Positions 34,793 through 46,177 of a stretch of 64,000 nucleotides of DNA are shown piece after piece. Below the pieces are notes generated by a model. It did no database searches. It worked only from the letters and a program-made list of their open reading frames with translations, and had not been told where the DNA came from. Position 1 is the stretch's first letter. Every line of letters begins with the position of its first letter. The position numbers and the translations under genes were made by a program. The stretch comes from Madurella fahalii (lineage: Eukaryota > Ascomycota > Sordariomycetes > Sordariales). The DNA is taken from the NCBI GenBank assembly GCA_029876055.1, contig CM056876.1, forward strand, positions 5,456,001 through 5,520,000, written 5' to 3'.

Positions 34793-35876
34793 ATGAAGCT
34801 TGACGTGGAAGTGGATATGCCTCCAGGACGAGGATGGTTCTATCCTACCGATGAAGTGCACGGTACACTCACCATCCATGTGTCGAAGAGCACGGTTATC
34901 TCCGCGATCACGGTTTCTCTCTATGGTTCGTAGCCATCCACCAAGCGTAGGCTCCAGACTAACGTTAACTGCCTAGGAAAGTTGCGACTGTATTTTAGGC
35001 CGGCTCGGACTGAGACGTCCACATCGCATGCTGGCGAACCCGATGTCCTTAGTGTTACCAGACAAGTTCAGTTACGAGATTCCTTATTACTACATTAAGC
35101 ATAGACGGTATGTGTTGAAGAGCTGACCGTGGCCAAAGATCTTCGACACCACACGACCAATATTACCCGATACCGAGCCTTACACAGTGTGGAACATAGC
35201 CAAGGGGTACCACACTGTTCCTTTCTATGCTTATTTCCCGGTTCTGAGCTGCTCCCAGGCTATCCTGCCCCCGACACTGTCCATCAACCTGTCCCATCTC
35301 AGGGCTACTGCCTCCTATTTTATTCAGGTGGAAATCACTCGCCCGGGTCTCCTCCAGCGCAAGCTCAGGAGAAAGTTGAGGATAGAATTACGCCCCTCAA
35401 TTCTGATGCCGATTCATCCTCTATTCCAACCTACTACCCTAGCAAACGTGGACGCCATGCTCGCAGCCGACTACCTCGACCCACAGATAACCGTTCCCTA
35501 CCAGCCGCCGTGTCTTCCGAGATATAGCCCGTCCCTCAGGGTCGAGCTCAGCATTCCGAATCCCGCAGTGCTTCACCCGGGGGAGCCCTTGAGGATGGAG
35601 CTTACTGCGTTTGAACAAGGGGATCTTCTCGGTCTTCTCGGTGTAATTAGGCTTCGACGTCTTGCCATCGGCCTCAGGGCAATGACAACCGTACGACTCG
35701 GATTAGCGAGTAGAGCGACGGCCTCGTATGTACAGATATACTCAGTGGCGGGGGATATGGTAATTTCGCAGCCCGACACTTGTGATTGCAGAATCATGCT
35801 CGATAGTGCGATGTGGAGCGACCACTTGATCCCGGAGGTCCTGCCAACGTTCGATACACCACATATAGCCCGCTGA
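34793..35876 (+). pseudogene. arrestin-like protein gene, truncated by in-frame TGA
   Basis: Proposed exons are 34793-34925, 34977-35065 and 35139-35876, giving 319 aa. Donors are weak (GTTCGT, GTTCAG), but splicing joins ISAITVSLYG-KLRLYFRPAR and VTRQ-IFDTTRPILPDTEP, the expected arrestin-N strand order, followed by GYHTVPFYAYFP. Homologous sequence continues past the TGA at 35874-35876 in the same frame (YMLEALIGFSSGRRNNVEV up to about 35940), so the stop removes the last beta-strands. The stop stands where TGG is likely. Fungal arrestin-like proteins usually act as ubiquitin-ligase adaptors or in trafficking. It may still give a shortened product. Exon 2-3 splicing is less certain than for other genes here. 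Confidence 0.6.
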
Positions 35877-38800
35877 TACATGCTAGAGGCTCTTATAGGT
35901 TTTTCAAGTGGCCGGCGGAATAATGTGGAGGTGAGTTCGAGACTGTTGAACATTTATGCAGGTATTAGTGTTAACTATGAACTAGACTGTTGTTTTTGTT
36001 GCGGATGTCTCGGTAGCGCCTTCACGGCTCCTTGACGGGCTGCCACCTGCGTACTCGCCTTAGCAGCGTGTCGCACGCAAGGTTGTGGATGTAGGAGTAT
36101 GTAAATTTCGGACATTCGGTCCGAATAACGGCCAGAGGAAAATAAACATTGATGGATGTAGCATGAGTTAACCGAGCCTGCTTAGAGGTCATCCAGTGCC
36201 AATTTTCTAAGGGAAGAATCAGCCAGCACTATACAATTATTTGTATGCCCTGCTTGAAAGCGGTAGAAGGCGATGCCTTGCCTAGGGATACCGGTTGGGA
36301 CGACCGCTGAAATATGTAACGAACTGTAAGATCTAATAGTAGTAACCATCGCGCCTACATCCTAATCAGCCCCGTCCTGACGAGAAAGCCCAGGTGTCTG
36401 GGCACCGTTTCACATCTGATTACATCTTTCCAACTAGGGACACATATCAAAAACATCTGTAGTAATCCCTCGCCGCTGCCATTGCTAGGACTCTCTTCAT
36501 TGAAGAACGATCCATCCAGTTGACTCAGGTACCCCAACTCACATCTCCCTCTCGAATCAACCATGGGTGCACCGAAAGGGGTAGGAGGTGCGGTGCTGTC
36601 ATCATATTTGCGGTACCATTCAGCTCAACCGGCTTATCAATCTACTTGTTGGTTGTGGGTTTACTTCCAGGGATCCCGGCGCGACGGATTGCGGGCCGAA
36701 AGGCTTTGGTATAGGATGCAACGGCAGGATTTAAGAGCTAGACGAGGGCAATTTCCCGATCCAGTTTCCCACACAGCTTTCTCATATACAGTTTCGCGTA
36801 TACTACTAACATCAGAAGGACCGGCACACCGTAAGAGAGGGAATAATTAATGGTGAACAAATCGTTCACAATAGGGGTTCAACTTCATAGGACCTTATCC
36901 TAACGGCCGCCCTCCGCGTCGTGCCCCCACACAGACACAACAGACTTCGACGGCGCCTAGCCCGTCCCCTGCACCCACCCCAGACCCGTAATCCCCTGGG
37001 GCACTTTCTAAGAAGGGTAGCGGGGCGTAGTGCTGATCTAGGAGCAGAAGTGTGAAGTTGCATTTTGCCCGGCCTGCGTCAGTACGACGAGGTTCAGAAC
37101 ACGAGGAAAGTTGGCACGATTTAATTAAGCTGGAGATGCGCATTAAGTACAATGCCATTGACGATATATATGCTGCGTTTGAGAAAGGATATATGTATAT
37201 TCGCATCGCTGCCGCTTTCGGCTCTTTTAAGCAGTGCCGTTTCATCTAGAGAGACGCTTAGGCAATATTAGAAACATACGATGGAGCCACTCAACTTCGG
37301 TGGCGTTTCAGTGCGTTAGAAAATGTATATATCACTAAGAGGCAAAACGGACATAGCCATTGTAAATCGTGGGAGGGCCTCAAGGAGACTTCTACCTCAG
37401 CGAATCTGGTAATGTACTTTAAAGAGCAGACCTAGTTTCAAGTCGAGGCTCCTAATTCTGCTATCGTGATCGGCAACCTGAACGATTACAAGAATCTCGT
37501 CCCGTAATGATGTTCAGCTGGCATGGAAATCCCAGATTAGCATCTTGGGTGCACCATTTCGGCGGGAGCCTTCAATGCGCTGAATGTAACATCGCGGAGT
37601 AGCTAGTACTAGAAGTAAGGCGTCACTGCACGCAAAACAACCTGCAGCAAGGGAAATCTGAGGGTCATTAAGATTGCGGTCCACACGGAGACTCGATTCC
37701 ATTTTGCGCCATATCCAATTCGCTATGGTTCTCTGGAGGGCGACGTGAAGGTGATATACCACTTCACATAATACTAGTAGTGGCTGGGAACACCCTGATT
37801 GTTGACCACTCTGTTTAAAAACATACGGAGCATGCACATTCCTGCGATGGCATACGTCTCCTGTTGTCGCTCTCAGAAACGGACTTAGCGAGCTCCCTAA
37901 CTCAGTAGAGCGCCAAGGATACCATCAAGAGCTTTGTCAGCCACTTACTTTCATATTAAAAAAATGTCTCTTCTTTTCCTATCAAAGTAGATAGATTCTT
38001 CAGCCCTAATTGAACAGGTGCACCTCATACAGTCCCTGACGGCCCACTGCACGTCTGACACTTGTAGAATTCGTAATGGAGCTGTGCCTAACCTACATCT
38101 AGGCGCAGTAATACCAGAGGTCTCATCCACGACGCACCGAGGAAGACCACCGGCCACAGATGATCCTGCCATGCTCCTACGTACCATTTTGGCCACTTCA
38201 TGCTGTTCGTTGCAAGAGGGCATTGAGCGCGTCTCGGACTCGCTACGTAATGCTCTCAACGCTCCCGTATCTCGCTATACAGTAACCTCGGGAACAAGGA
38301 GATCATCTTGGTTCTGTTCAGAAACAGGGGCCCTAGGGAGACTCCCCCTCAACTGTAGACAGGACTATTTCTTAGCTGCATAGTCATTTTGTATAATAAT
38401 CCACTACGTTTCACCTACTCTGGACTTCAATACCGATCAGAAACAACAGAACCAGTCAAGCGCGCAATCCGTTAGTAATTATCCATCAAAGCCTCGCTTT
38501 GACACGGCCGTCGTCTTCCGAGTAACGGTCGACGCCTGCGGCAGTGCTCGGTCTGTAGTGTGGTCGAGCTTCCAAAGCTTATACCGGCCCTTCTTACACG
38601 ACCCAAGCTCGGAATGACGGACCAAAGCGAGAGGTTGCCTCTTAGAGCTACCCCAATAGATATCTTCGAGATACCGAATGAGATGACAAGCAGCCTGCAT
38701 GTCTATTGCCTTGGCACGACTGCCACTAAGCCCCTTTGAGTGAAGAAAATGTGACGAAAGCGACTCTATGTAACCCGAGATACCGACACTGACCCATCAT

Positions 38801-38954
38801 TAACCAACTAGTACGGATGAAAGAGGTTAGGGAGGAACTGAAATGGCGGGGCTGTCAATGAATCCCCGTCAGTTAGGTGTATATTAGCCCAGCCGAGCGC
38901 AACCATTGATTCTCTTCCTAAAATCGGCAGCAACCACACCACTTTCTCCTCAAG
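35877..38954. other. 3-kb gene-poor, AT-richer island
   Basis: No supportable gene in 3 kb apart from the arrestin tail before about 35940. Small ORFs (36563-36850 plus, 37052-37249 plus, 38018-38383 plus, 38479-38700 minus) have no recognisable domain. No terminal repeats were found by eye. It looks like decayed sequence between the arrestin-like and propeller genes. Confidence 0.5.
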
Positions 38955-40001
38955 ATGCACACCTCCAAATATCTGCTCCTTGCCCTAACAAACTTCGCGG
39001 GGATTTCCGCACTGGCAGGAAAACCCTCGAGGACCCCTACTTCCTTCACAGCGACAGAAATATTTTCCTTCCCGCCAACCAACCCTGTGTTCATCGAGAA
39101 CATCTTCGTACTCCCCGACAACAGGCTTCTACTTTCTCATTTCGGCGGCCCGGGACCTGACAGTCCCCTTTACATCCTCAATCAAACATCCGCTCAAGTC
39201 TCCATCGTCGGCTCGCTGCCCAATTCCACAGCGCAGACCGGTATTGCAGCTCTGGGGGGTGACCGCTACGCCATCACTGCGGGGGTTGTAGGGGATAATT
39301 TTGAGTTCATCGAAGGGAGCGTTAACGTCTTTATTATATCCCTTCCGAATGGGTCAGGCACGGCGAGCGTAGTGGATGCTATTCCTGTGGGAAATACAAT
39401 CAACATGAACGGCCTGGTCTCGCTGCCTTCCCCATCAGGAGATCGGCATATTCTATTGTCAGCTGATAGCCGGGGCGGCCGAATCCTGAGGATTGATACC
39501 CAGACAAGAACGAGTTCGGTGGCGTTTACAGATCCCCTGTTCGGAAGGGACCCGAATAATGTGGATGCAGGGAGTATTGCGATTACCGGCGTGAATGGAT
39601 TGTCTTTGAGAGGGAGTTGTCTGTATTTCTCCAACTCAGCGCAGGGGATCGTTGGAGTGGTAAAGATCAATGATCTCGGATACAGGGCCGGCGATGCGAA
39701 GGTTTTGTCACGAATCCGGGGGAATGTGACGCTGGAGAACTTCTTTGATGATTTGGCTGTAGATAGGAGGGGGAATGCCTATGTTGCCTGGGAGACCAGG
39801 ACCTTGGTCAAGGTCGCAAAGGTCAGTGGGAGGCAGACGGTGATCCTAGGCCCAGGCGGGGTCAGCAACGGTAATGTGACTCTGAGGTACCCGACCGCCG
39901 TCAAGGTGGGCTTGAGTGGTGAAGAGGTATATGTTGCTACGGGCGGGATTTTGGATAATGGTGATATGTTGGGCGGGCAGGTTGTCAAAGTGCAAATTTG
40001 A
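38955..40001 (+). CDS. secreted six-bladed beta-propeller (SMP-30/gluconolactonase-like) protein
   Basis: Single exon, 348 aa. A signal peptide (MHTSKYLLLALTNFAGISALA) is followed by propeller-type repeats: FIENIFVLPDNRLLLSHFG, GGDRYAITAGV, NMNGLVSLP, GGRILRIDTQT, GVNGLSLRGSCLYFSNSAQG, FDDLAVDRRGNAYVAW and PTAVKVGLSGEEVYVATGG. N-glycosylation sequons (NQT, NST, NGS, NVT) fit secretion. Related fungal propellers are often encoded in secondary-metabolite clusters, and a few act as hetero-Diels-Alderases in tropolone-sesquiterpenoid pathways. That role here is only inference from family and from the PKS relic and MFS gene 10-13 kb away. An upstream TTAG-rich leader offers no earlier ATG. Confidence 0.88.
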   Translation: MHTSKYLLLALTNFAGISALAGKPSRTPTSFTATEIFSFPPTNPVFIENIFVLPDNRLLLSHFGGPGPDSPLYILNQTSAQVSIVGSLPNSTAQTGIAALGGDRYAITAGVVGDNFEFIEGSVNVFIISLPNGSGTASVVDAIPVGNTINMNGLVSLPSPSGDRHILLSADSRGGRILRIDTQTRTSSVAFTDPLFGRDPNNVDAGSIAITGVNGLSLRGSCLYFSNSAQGIVGVVKINDLGYRAGDAKVLSRIRGNVTLENFFDDLAVDRRGNAYVAWETRTLVKVAKVSGRQTVILGPGGVSNGNVTLRYPTAVKVGLSGEEVYVATGGILDNGDMLGGQVVKVQI

Positions 40002-42044
40002 GTCGAGTTAAAGTCATAGTTCAGCAGAGGTCGATGTGTTACCCGGAGTTCCCTCCCGCCTACGTACTTATATATGACGTTTGTGGCCCTGAACTCGGTT
40101 ACATTGTTCCTTGGCCGACGAATGCGGGTTGATTTCGAGACTCGTCGGACAGGGCTGTGAAATGCAGCTATTTTTGGCACATTGAGAGGGTGCAGAAACA
40201 CACATCTACACCCACATACCCATCAAAACAAGGGGGAGGGCAAAGGTGGCCAAATACCAGATAGACAAGACAGAGAGGACAGGCCAGGTGATACCACCAC
40301 AAATTGGGTCCCTACAGCCTAAACAAGATCAAAAATATGTGCAGATAAGCTCATTCTGCTCAGAAGAAGATTGCTTTGCACGCAAGGAAAGCTCGTCAAT
40401 TGAGCTTGCAACAAGTGTGGAAATAAGTATTAGTACCGAATTGATTGTCTAAGGAGCAATGGCCAGCACAGCCATACTTATGGTGCAAAAGACAAATGAG
40501 CCCGTGGCAAGTTCCAGTCCCTGGAGCGCCATCCCAGTAAATATGGCCCTCTGATCAGAGGGACCTTGACCTCTGGGGGCAGTTTTCCCCAACCCAGCAC
40601 GTGAAGTGGAACTGATTACCACGTACAAGAGTGATATTCAGGGCGAAACCTCTCTTCTGAAGCGTTCGTCATTCTACTTTTATTCCATACCCTAATAGAG
40701 CAGAGCTTCGGTATGCGCGCACTTGATCAACCTTATCACAAGTGTCCCCAGCGATGACGATTTAAAACGTGTTTGCCTGTTTCACGACATTGCCAGCTTG
40801 AAGCTTTGATGAATACGGGACGCTGAACATCCTAAGAGCAATGAGACACTACCTGTACCTGCAGTTCTCAGCCAGCCTATCCTGTGTGGGCTGATAAGAC
40901 GACGTAAACTGTTGTGTTCGTGGACGTCCAAACAGTCCTTAATGCAGTGGGCGAAACGTTGCCGATATTCTCGGGGCAGACGAGGCTGTTGATGCGGTTA
41001 AAGTTCCAACGACACAGTACGATAATACAGGAGTAATTAAGGCTGTTGTGGTTGTGACCAACGCCTTACAGCCCTGCTGAGGGATCTTGCTGTGAAATTG
41101 GCCGTAATTGATGTGGTACCTTGGGGCCCAGGTTGTTCGTGGTCATTGTCTTTCCTGAACCAAACGGGAAGTACACAAGCACCTCCAGCCCTTCGGGCAG
41201 CTCTCAGGCATCTCCATCAGGAGCTGGTGCCGAATGTACGTGGTCATTCAACCCATCCAAGTCAGTCTTGCGGCTTTACGACCAACCTCACAGAGGAACT
41301 TAGGCGCTAATATTCAATATTGCAACTTTTAACCAACAACATATTCACAGAACGCCTTGCCCGCCTCTGGGCCGCGTGCAGGGCATTTTATCCGGGATTA
41401 GGGAGAATTTTGGCCGGGGCATTATCCCGATGTCACGCCAAGGGTCTGAAAGTGTGGCGCAAATCTAGCAACCAAGCATGAGGTTCACTGGCGGGGTACT
41501 TTACATACATGATGTAGCAATGAGTTGACATTCGGTGTATCCAAAGGTGAGCAACAAAACATGATGCAATGGGTCTCTCTAGAGGTGATTGAAAGGTGAA
41601 AAAGTGTTATTCAATTACTGAAGAATATATTTGAGACAAGGTTCCTCATGGAAAGTGATTATATACTGACTGCGTCCTGGTTACCACTATGTGCTCCCTC
41701 AGATCCCAGAGAATTAACCTGCTTGGTGCGCTGTTTCCGAGATGCCGCAATGTCCCTCGCAGAGCACTTTCTGATTGATTCATTCTGAGTCGTCCGTGTC
41801 ACCTCCTTGTCTGCAGTCCCGTCTTTTGCCCGTTGGGTAAGCTTGTATTGTATTGAAATTACACCAGTTCGGCCGTACCGTGCTGTTGGTTCTCTGTTTT
41901 GACTAGTATATGTAGGGACCACTAACAGCACTCACCTCTGACTGCATTCATGTTGCCTTTCGGTTTTCGCTCTTCCATCGGGCTCCTGTATCACCGCACA
42001 ACCTCGGCTGCATTTAACTCTGGTCCACGAGCCGATTCCCCAGC
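40002..42044. other. 2-kb stretch with possible decayed secreted-protein sequence
   Basis: No intact gene. Between 41090 and 41310 two plus frames give Ser/Pro-rich stretches (TSTSSPSGSSQASPSGAG) that resemble a linker of a secreted protein, broken by stops. The rest is AT-richer sequence without motif. Confidence 0.4.
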
Positions 42045-42917
42045 ATGTCATCCTTCTACCGTTTGTTGCCACTGTTGTGGGTGCTTGCGTGCGGCCTACG
42101 TCCAATCGCGGGTCAAACTTAGGATGTTACTGTGACGTACCCAGCGACGGTCGAGATCGATCCCCTGTTTCCTCACAACGAGACCTATGCCCCTGCGCCT
42201 GTCTTCCCTCTCATCTTTGCCGTGCAGAATATGGCTGTTGCTGGCCCTTCAACGGCCTTATACCTGAATTGGATCCTGGGAAAACTTGGTACTGAAGAGA
42301 ATGTCGACCGCGCGGAAGCCATCATCCGGCTGAACGGGGGCTCGGACAACGCCTCGAGCGATCCCTATGTTGTTAACCTATGGACTGGGAGCTTGGGCGA
42401 AGCTGCTGGTGTTTACATGATGCGCTGGGATTTTGGCTTCACTAATTGCACACTTGATTATCTCGAGTGGGATGCGCCGATAACAAGCCTCAGCGCCTCG
42501 ACAATCTTCACGATCAAAGAAGGGGCACAACAACCTGTTCTTACCGCTGATCCGAGCACTTGCCCAGAGAGCACCATTGCTATCAGCATTACGGGAACAC
42601 ATCCCATACCTGGAGAGCGGGACGTAAATGAGGGCCGTGAGCTCTGCCGAGTCATCGCCAGCTCGCCAGGTCCCGCAAATTCCTGTGCAGCCAGGCTTGA
42701 TAGCACAGCAATATCGAGCATCTCCGCAGAGCTAACCGCCTCCGCCTTTGCCGCTTCTTTTCCTGTCATTACCTCAGGATGTCCCTCCCGTCCGACACAA
42801 ACGAACTTAGGCTCCCGGCTGCCAGTTTGGAGCAAACTAAGATTGGAAATGAGGTTAACCGGGATGCTCGCCTGCATAGGCATCTTGCTAGGCGGTTTTC
42901 TGTTGTTGGCTGTGTAG
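42045..42917 (+). pseudogene. DUF7136-type secreted protein gene with stop after signal peptide
   Basis: From ATG 42045 the frame reads a signal peptide (SSFYRLLPLLWVLACGLRPIAG), then TAG at 42120-42122, then continues open in the same frame to 42917. The downstream part shows the DUF7136 core: VEIDPLFPHNETYAP, FPLIFAVQN, and later paired Cys (CTLDY, CPES, CRV, CAARL). It ends in a hydrophobic C-terminus (TGMLACIGILLGGFLLLAV) fitting a GPI or membrane anchor. With readthrough the product would be 290 aa. The stop lies where a CAG (Gln) codon is likely, a C-to-T change of the type repeat-induced mutation makes. A splice around it would need an 11-nt intron, which is not credible. Confidence 0.68.
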
Positions 42918-43470
42918 TGAATTGCGTACCATGTCCTATTCCACTTCCGATTAACTCGTTAATCTCATTTCAAGTCATACTCTCAAAGTCAAACTTCCAA
43001 TAGCCGGTGATTCCTAAGGCCGGGGCCCGGCTCATACCCGGGCTTGGGCCGATCTGATTTAATCACCGTGGTAAGCTACTGGAAGAACCCCCGAGCCGGT
43101 CACGGGTGAATGTACAGTTTGTATTACAGTAAAATATGGTGGCTTAATTTATATTTGCCCAGACAGAGAACCAACAGCCTTTGATAATGTAACGCTGAGT
43201 TTAGCTGTGTACCCGCCCATCACCATGATGTCAAGCATGGGCGGCCGCCGGCGCAGTGCAACGGGAAAGAACAATAATCGCGGTCAATGATCGGGACGAT
43301 GTGGGGGAGAGCACTTGATTAAGTACTTTTACCTAAGCTGCCTTGCTCTTGGCAAGCATGATGAAGAATAAATACTCGTTCTCGTGCCCGAAATGACATC
43401 GGCTACACCATGGTTTGCACCTTCCACTCAGAACGCCCATTCCTTCACTAACTTTGTCATCGAACGCAGC
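42918..43470. other. intergenic region
   Basis: No gene supported. GC-rich patches near 43020-43110 and 43240-43260; no repeat pairs seen. Confidence 0.4.
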
Positions 43471-44318
43471 ATGGCGGCCTTCCGATGGCAGAGGACTCTT
43501 CACACTTGTGGGAGTGCTACTCTGCTCCGCCACTTTGGCCACCGCAAAGCCGTCGACCGCGAAACCAGGCAACAATCCGCATTTCCGTGGCAGAGATCCT
43601 TGTCCGGCGCATTGCAGTGTTACCGGGCCAGACCCAAATGACTGGTCCGTTTACAACAGCCTCACCAGCCAGCTGGATGTGACCAGAGGATTTTCCTCGA
43701 CTTTAATGTTCATGGCGAGGTTGGCAACCCAAACTCACTTCACCGTCTGCGAGCCTATACTGTTTGGGGCACCAATTGGGACAATCTTCCTGCTGCTGAG
43801 TCTCAGGAACCAGCTACCGAAGTTAATGCCACCTACGAACTGGGATGGTGGGGTTCGGGCGGAGAGGTGACGGACGCTATTGCCGATGTCAGCTCTCTGA
43901 CTGGCTAGATGCGGACCTATTTCTCTAAAGGACACAGTTTTTCGATTAGGTCTGCCGTGTTTTTGGCATGTCCGGAAATGCCACGGTTGGATTCTACCTG
44001 GGAAGGGGGTTGCAGAACGCGGGGCTGGGCGAAATTGCCTTTCGATTGCTCTCCGCTGGGCTCCCTACCGTTGACCGTTCTAGCAGGGTGGTGATGCAAA
44101 TCTGCGAGGCAAGGAGGGATGCCGACCATATCTTCGGCGCAATGGCTGCTGTGAACGACACCTTCTCTGCAATTCAAGCTGCGCTTAGGTCTTGGTCCAA
44201 CGCCGAATGTCTCTCCGGCTTCTCCAACACAGCCAACTTCACGGCCCCCATCTTCGTCACGTTGCCACCCTTGTTTCCCGCACCTATATTTAATTCATAT
44301 AAGTTCTCAGCACTCTGA
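43471..44318 (+). pseudogene. broken gene related to the N-terminal domain of killer-toxin-type GH18 chitinases
   Basis: Fragments in all three plus frames line up with the cysteine-rich N-terminal domain of large fungal chitinases of the killer-toxin alpha-subunit type: signal-peptide-like LFTLVGVLLCSATLATA, then CPAHCSVTGPDPNDW, LRAYTVWGTNWDNLP, and VVMQICEARRDADHIFGAMA. Breaks seen are a frameshift just after the ATG at 43471, one near 43685-43690, TAG at 43906-43908, and a frameshift near 43965. The LysM and GH18 catalytic parts are missing. Such proteins bind chitin and help breach cell walls of competitors. This copy cannot make the full domain. Confidence 0.65.
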
Positions 44319-44399
44319 CCTACTTCTGTTGCCAGAAAGCGGTCAACCCTCTGGCCGCACGGTACTGAAACATTCTCCCAGATCTTACAACGCGGCCAT

Positions 44400-45452
44400 A
44401 TTTCGTTGCAAACCCGGGCAGGGCCGACACATTCGAAGACGCCACTTATGCCGGGATGTCTACACTTATTGCAATAGCAAATGACATTAGTGCTGATGAC
44501 CATAAAGTGTACGTGTTACCATAACATTGATCTCGGCTTCATACAAGTTGTTTCCGTAGGTACTTCATCCTCCCGAGTATAATCAGCTGATCGCGCATCA
44601 TCATTCCCACCCAGATATGAGTGGACGCCAGAGAAACGGGATTATTTTGCTGCCTACATGGGCCAGGTGCTAAAGGGATGGGCTAATGTCACCGAGCTTG
44701 CGGTGTCCAAGCTGTTTGATGGCTCTGAGGAGAGTATCGCGCAGCTGATATCTCTTATTTCGGATGGCAAGATGATTGAGGGTTACACCAACGGCCATGC
44801 ACCGCCTAAGGAAATGTCCCAGACCGAACGTGTTGAGAAAGTGATGAAAATATTTTACGCCTACACGATCCCAGCCATGTGGGAAACAGCTGCTGTTGGA
44901 GTTTTCGTCATGGACTCTGGATATTCTTGCAATCACCAGGATCCCGTTACTCCAAGGTATCTGAGCGCCGACACCGCTCATGGGACATGGCACTGCTACA
45001 AAGACAAGCTTTACTACCTTGCCCACATCGCGAGAGAAGCACAGAACCGCGAGCAAGGCACGTGCGGCGACGTTGGATGCATACCCCAATGGCACTATAC
45101 GGACAATCAGTTTTCCAAGCCACCCGGACTGGACAGTTTAGGAGCATATGACGGTATTACTCTGCGTGAGCTGGTCGAGGGGTAAGCATCAGTCCACCGA
45201 TTTTCCTCCACCGGTCCACAGGACCTGGTTTTTGCTACGGCAATACAAACACAAGCCGGCTTGAATTTTGCTCCGCTAACTTTAGTGAGCAGACCTGTCA
45301 ATACGTATAAGAGTAATGGCAGGAGAAATCGCGCTTCTGTTGCTAAGGCTTCTGAGACAATCACGGTACACTACCTCGAGAATGACGACATCACGCTTCC
45401 AGGCTTCATACGGATTCCGGTCTGTGGCCCTGCTGAGGCGTTCAATAACTAG
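44400..45452 (+). pseudogene. broken secreted-type gene of unknown function (possible 3' part of the preceding gene)
   Basis: A conserved-looking protein is scattered over frames: ADTFEDATYAGMSTLIAIAN (about 44429-44488), a candidate intron 44509-44571, then EWTPEKRDYFAAYMGQ in another frame leading into a long open stretch to 45181 (GYSCNHQDPVTPRYLSADTA, CYKDKLYYLAHIAREAQ). A second candidate intron (45182-45292, GTAAGC...GCAG) leads to a last exon 45293-45452 ending DDITLPGFIRIPVCGPAEAF. At least two frameshifts lie between 44571 and 44625. Conserved Cys and the last exon show it was a real multi-exon gene. I know no named domain. It may be fused to the preceding relic or be a separate neighbour. 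Confidence 0.5.
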
Positions 45453-46177
45453 AGGAACCTAGCCTACAGTAACGCTTGATATTCCACATTCCAACATTCC
45501 CATGCAACAAGGTCGACTAGCGATGACAGTCCGCGGGGGAGTTATATTTTGTCTGTTTCCTTTTGAGGCCACCTGTTCTCTTCTCTGTGAGCTTCCAGTT
45601 AGTTCTTAAATTCGTCACATCTCTTCTTATGATATATAAATACCTCCAGTGTTACCTGTATCTGAGGACGGGGTATGGACAGATGTCACGTGTTGATAAG
45701 ATATGTAGATTAGATAATCTCTCGAAGAGGGATTGCTCTGCGATTCGTGCCTTCACCGATTGTGGGCAATTTCCAATGGGCGCTTAAGTGCCCAAAGGTG
45801 AGCCACATCTCTTCCTCTGAACACCACAATTCTGGATGACCAACTCTTCTACTACTTGCTTGCCTTCCACGCGTATTAGCGCATCATCTAGTCAGCTGTT
45901 GGAGGCCTTTCTCTCAATATACAATTAGACCGATAGCGAGAATCCCATATCCTATGCTACCCGAGAGGAGATACCGCACGCAACAACAGTTGCAGTAAGC
46001 GGCCGGAGTAAATGAATGTTGGTAGCAAACTCTCTTTCACCCATTTTAAAACCAGAGTAACGACGGATGAGAGCAAGTAAAGGGTTCTTATCGATGGAGT
46101 TGACCGAAGTGTGCTGGAGTGGGGAGTATAGGTGCAGCGGATACAGCCTGCGCAATTCTACACACGCATAACTCATA
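45453..46177. other. intergenic region left of the transposon nest
   Basis: No gene supported; short ORFs only. Confidence 0.4.

Noticed and set aside
37052..37249. 65-aa ORF that looks slightly helical
   Set aside because: Too short, isolated in decayed sequence, no motif.
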